Assembly (NCBI GenBank): GCA_015486915.1
Contig: WFQS01000253.1
Span: 1 to 7,325 of the forward strand
Length of the DNA: 7,325 nt
Source of the DNA: Desulfobacteraceae bacterium
GTDB taxonomy: Bacteria > Desulfobacterota > Desulfobacteria > Desulfobacterales > Desulfobacteraceae
Reading direction: 5' to 3'
The first letter of the stretch is position 1. Each line of letters starts with the position of its first letter. The notes beneath the pieces were generated by a model, which searched no databases, was not told the DNA's origin, and was given only the letters and a program-made list of their open reading frames with translations. Below are positions 5,067 to 7,325 of this stretch, in pieces. The position numbers were made by a program, and so were the translations under genes.

Positions 5067-7325
5067 ATTGGGGTAAATTCCAAAACTTATTGTGTACCTC
5101 CAATAATTTTAGTCTTTCTCGTCCTTGTAACCGGAATCGTTGCAGGCAGTGTTTATCCTGAATTTAAATTAATTTCCTGCTTGTTTGTTTTATTTATCCT
5201 GTCTTGTATTATTGTAAAATTATTTAAAAGAGAATCAATTGCAGTTTTACCTTTGATTCTCTTTTTTTTTCTTGGGTATTTCCTTATATCATCTGCCATA
5301 AATACCTATATTCAAAAAAATCATATCTTAAAATATACCGATAAAGGAATATTTTCGATCAGGGGCAGGGTCTCTTCTTTTCCTATTGTGGCAAGAAATA
5401 TGGAAAAACTCATTGTTTCTGTGGAAACAATAGGAACAAAGAAACCATTTTATGGAAAAAAAAATTATTACCATCGGAGAAAAACAACAAAATTACTTAA
5501 AAGAAACACAAGATTACATAATATCAGTTTCAAAACAAGGCACGTAACAGGAAAAATTAGACTTATAGTTCATGGAAATTTTTATGGCACGAAATATTCA
5601 AAAAATGTGGAATACCCCGGAAAAACAAATCATTCAAGGGGTATAAAGCATAAAAAACAAATAAATCATGAACATAAAAATTATATAAAAAAAACTTATG
5701 AAATACAACATTGCAAAAACACAGGATATTCCGGTAAAATAAGATATGGTGATGAAATACAATTTACCGGAAAAATAAAATCAATACATAATTTTAATAA
5801 CCCCGGAGGATTCGATTATCAGCGATATATGAAGCTTAAATCTGTATTCGGCAGTGCCTGGGTTGAGATGGATAAAGTTGAAATTCTGCCCCCTGGAAAA
5901 AATTCCGGGTTTTTTTTATCATTAATACGTTCACTTGAGGATTTCAGGGATAATTTTTCTTTATTTATCTTTAAAAAAATCAAAAATCAAAATATCGCTG
6001 CTGTTTTAAGCGCCATTATTACAGGAAAGAAAGAACTTATTGACAAAAATCTGAGAAGAGAATTTTCCAGGGCAGGTGCAAGCCATATACTTGCAATTTC
6101 CGGCCTGCACCTCTCCATTGTTGCAGGTCTTTTTTTTTATGTTTTTAATTTTCTCCTCTCTTTTTCCAAACCCCTCCTCATTCGGGCATGGAGCCGAAAA
6201 GGCGCCGCGGTTCTGACTCTTTTTCCCCTGATATTTTATGCAGTCCTGTCAGGATTTTCACCTTCCACAAGAAGGGCATTCATAATGATTGTTGTTTTCA
6301 TGTTTTCCTTTGTTGCTGAAAAGGAAGCGGATTCCTTAAATTCCCTTGCGCTTGCAGGAATTGTCATACTTCTCATTGATCCCGGGGCTGTTTTTTCAAT
6401 TTCATTCCAGCTTTCTTTCACCGCTGTTTTATTTATTATTCTTGGATTTTATCTGATTAAAAAATTAAATTTTAAACAAAACATCAATCTTGTGACAAAG
6501 TTTTTTTTCTTTATTTTAACCTCAGTTTTTGCCATTGCAGGAACTCAGGTACTTGTCATGCACTATTTTAATATTATATCCTTTGCAGGGGTGTTAACCA
6601 ATATTCTTTTGATACCTGCTGCAGGGTTTGGTGCGATTCCCCTTGGTCTCAGCGCATTGTTCATACATCCCTTTTCCATACACATTTCAGGTTTTCTTGT
6701 GAAATGTGCAGGTGTTATTCTCTATCCCTGCCTTGTTTTCATCCACCGTGTAGCTGGATTTTCCTTTACATGGGCAAGAACTGTCACACCTGATCATTTG
6801 GAAATATTTTGTTATTATTTATTTTTTGCAGGTATTTTCCTTTTATTTGATAATAAAAAAAAAGCCGGACTTTTCTGTATGATTTCTGCCATGGCAGTTT
6901 TTTCCGGAAATGAAGTTATATGTATAAAACGCAGATTTTTTAATAAAAATCTTTATGTAACCATACTGGATGTGGGGCAGGGCAGCAGTGCACTTATTGA
7001 ACTTCCCCGGGGGAAAAGAATCCTTGTTGACGGGGGTGGATTTTCATATTTCGCAGATTTTGATACAGGTGAGTATATTGTGGCGCCTTTTTTATGGCGA
7101 AAAAAAATAATGGATATTGATATTGTTGTGTTAAGTCATCCTGAATCCGACCATATGAACGGTCTTGTTTATATTTTTAAAAATTTCAAGGTGAAAAAAT
7201 TCATAAAAAATTGTGATACAAGAAAAATTTTAGCCTATAAGGATCTTATGAAAGCTGTTGCACTTAACAATTCAGAACTTGAAATAATATCTGACAAAGA
7301 AAAAAAGATAAAAATATCCGGTGCA
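5067..7325 (+). CDS. comEC: ComEC/Rec2-type DNA-uptake channel protein, 3' end outside window; apparent ATT start
   Basis: Inner-membrane protein that passes single-stranded DNA into the cytoplasm during natural transformation. One open frame gives 753 residues before the window ends. Parts in order: N-terminal hydrophobic helices (about 19-85); a DUF4131/OB-fold region (about 98-260) with GRVSSFP (100-106), GDEIQF (228-233) and NNPGGFDY; the Competence domain with SHILAISGLH (339-348) and LSGFSPSTRRA (394-404) plus many membrane helices; then a metallo-beta-lactamase-like domain with LDVGQGSSALIE (from 634), VDGGG and SHPESDH (690-696, His691, Asp695, His696). The OB region is enlarged by Lys/Asn/His/Tyr-rich segments at about 115-155 and 168-224. 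No ATG, GTG or TTG occurs in frame from the murA stop to TTG 5181, which would delete the first helix. ATT 5067 is chosen for its ribosome site. An extra G in the G-run at 5070-5073 would instead put TTG 5068 in frame. Confidence 0.9.
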   Translation, partial: MGVNSKTYCVPPIILVFLVLVTGIVAGSVYPEFKLISCLFVLFILSCIIVKLFKRESIAVLPLILFFFLGYFLISSAINTYIQKNHILKYTDKGIFSIRGRVSSFPIVARNMEKLIVSVETIGTKKPFYGKKNYYHRRKTTKLLKRNTRLHNISFKTRHVTGKIRLIVHGNFYGTKYSKNVEYPGKTNHSRGIKHKKQINHEHKNYIKKTYEIQHCKNTGYSGKIRYGDEIQFTGKIKSIHNFNNPGGFDYQRYMKLKSVFGSAWVEMDKVEILPPGKNSGFFLSLIRSLEDFRDNFSLFIFKKIKNQNIAAVLSAIITGKKELIDKNLRREFSRAGASHILAISGLHLSIVAGLFFYVFNFLLSFSKPLLIRAWSRKGAAVLTLFPLIFYAVLSGFSPSTRRAFIMIVVFMFSFVAEKEADSLNSLALAGIVILLIDPGAVFSISFQLSFTAVLFIILGFYLIKKLNFKQNINLVTKFFFFILTSVFAIAGTQVLVMHYFNIISFAGVLTNILLIPAAGFGAIPLGLSALFIHPFSIHISGFLVKCAGVILYPCLVFIHRVAGFSFTWARTVTPDHLEIFCYYLFFAGIFLLFDNKKKAGLFCMISAMAVFSGNEVICIKRRFFNKNLYVTILDVGQGSSALIELPRGKRILVDGGGFSYFADFDTGEYIVAPFLWRKKIMDIDIVVLSHPESDHMNGLVYIFKNFKVKKFIKNCDTRKILAYKDLMKAVALNNSELEIISDKEKKIKISGA
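5227..5270 (+). terminator. Intrinsic-terminator-like hairpin inside comEC (first)
   Basis: AAAGAGAATCAA (5227-5238) is perfectly complementary to 5253-5264, with a 14-nt loop, and nine T run from 5262 to 5270. Only three pairs are G-C, so the stem is AT-rich. It lies about 190 nt after the murA stop and within comEC codons 54-68, which encode the LFFFLG helix. It could stop transcripts leaving murA when comEC is poorly translated. Confidence 0.4.
5892..5917 (+). terminator. Intrinsic-terminator-like hairpin inside comEC (second)
   Basis: CCTGGAA (5892-5898) pairs with TTCCGGG (5903-5909) through one T-G wobble, has an AAAA loop, and is followed at once by eight T (5910-5917). The shape is textbook, but it lies in coding sequence (PPGKNSGFFLS), where translating ribosomes would normally mask it. 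Confidence 0.4.
6102..6138 (+). terminator. Intrinsic-terminator-like hairpin inside comEC (third)
   Basis: GGCCTGCA (6102-6109) pairs with TGCAGGTC (6122-6129) through one G-T wobble, with a 12-nt loop, and nine T follow immediately (6130-6138). It overlaps the conserved SGLHLSIVAGLFFY codons, so part of the sequence is fixed by the protein, and the hairpin may be fortuitous. Confidence 0.35.

Noticed and set aside
6886..6903. Fourth comEC hairpin CTGC-CATG-GCAG followed by six T
   Set aside because: Only a 4-bp stem; too weak to list with the other three.

Overview
The window (7,325 bp, AT-rich, every supported gene on the + strand) looks like chromosome from an anaerobic or microaerobic Gram-negative bacterium. 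Mpl (murein recycling) and MurA point to a peptidoglycan-walled Gram-negative. A C5-pathway HemL and a hemerythrin-family protein fit Desulfobacterota, perhaps a Desulfobacteraceae-like sulfate reducer. That placement is inference from gene families and style; no rRNA or other phylogenetic marker is present.

Region 1 (1-3041) is a tightly packed gene row: the 3' two thirds of hemL (tetrapyrrole synthesis), mpl, a 75-residue two-helix membrane protein starting 2 nt after mpl, and a hemerythrin-fold protein 14 nt further on. The last three are probably one transcription unit. The hemerythrin-like protein lacks two of the five iron-ligand histidines.

Region 2 (3042-3782) is unlike its surroundings. 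Two 60-bp inverted repeats (51/60 identical, no gaps) lie 366 bp apart and bracket one small gene for an 83-residue, extremely Arg/Lys-rich protein. The repeats contain a small hairpin in which a C-G pair in one copy is a T-A pair in the other, so the structure seems to be maintained. This 486-bp unit is the best candidate here for something undescribed: a MITE-like or repeat-bracketed cassette, or a structured RNA-flanked gene.

Region 3 (3783-7325) holds murA (complete) followed in the same frame by comEC, which runs off the window inside its metallo-beta-lactamase domain. comEC has no ATG, GTG or TTG near its 5' end; the best-placed start is an ATT 7 nt after a GGGAG Shine-Dalgarno. Its N-terminal OB-fold region carries an unusual Lys/Asn/His/Tyr-rich expansion. 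The coding sequence also contains three hairpin-plus-U-tract structures that look like intrinsic terminators. Together these suggest comEC is expressed weakly and perhaps conditionally relative to murA.

murA and mpl both act on the UDP-MurNAc branch: MurA makes the first committed precursor, and Mpl re-attaches recycled tripeptide to UDP-MurNAc. They appear to be in separate transcription units here, with the repeat-bracketed cassette between them.
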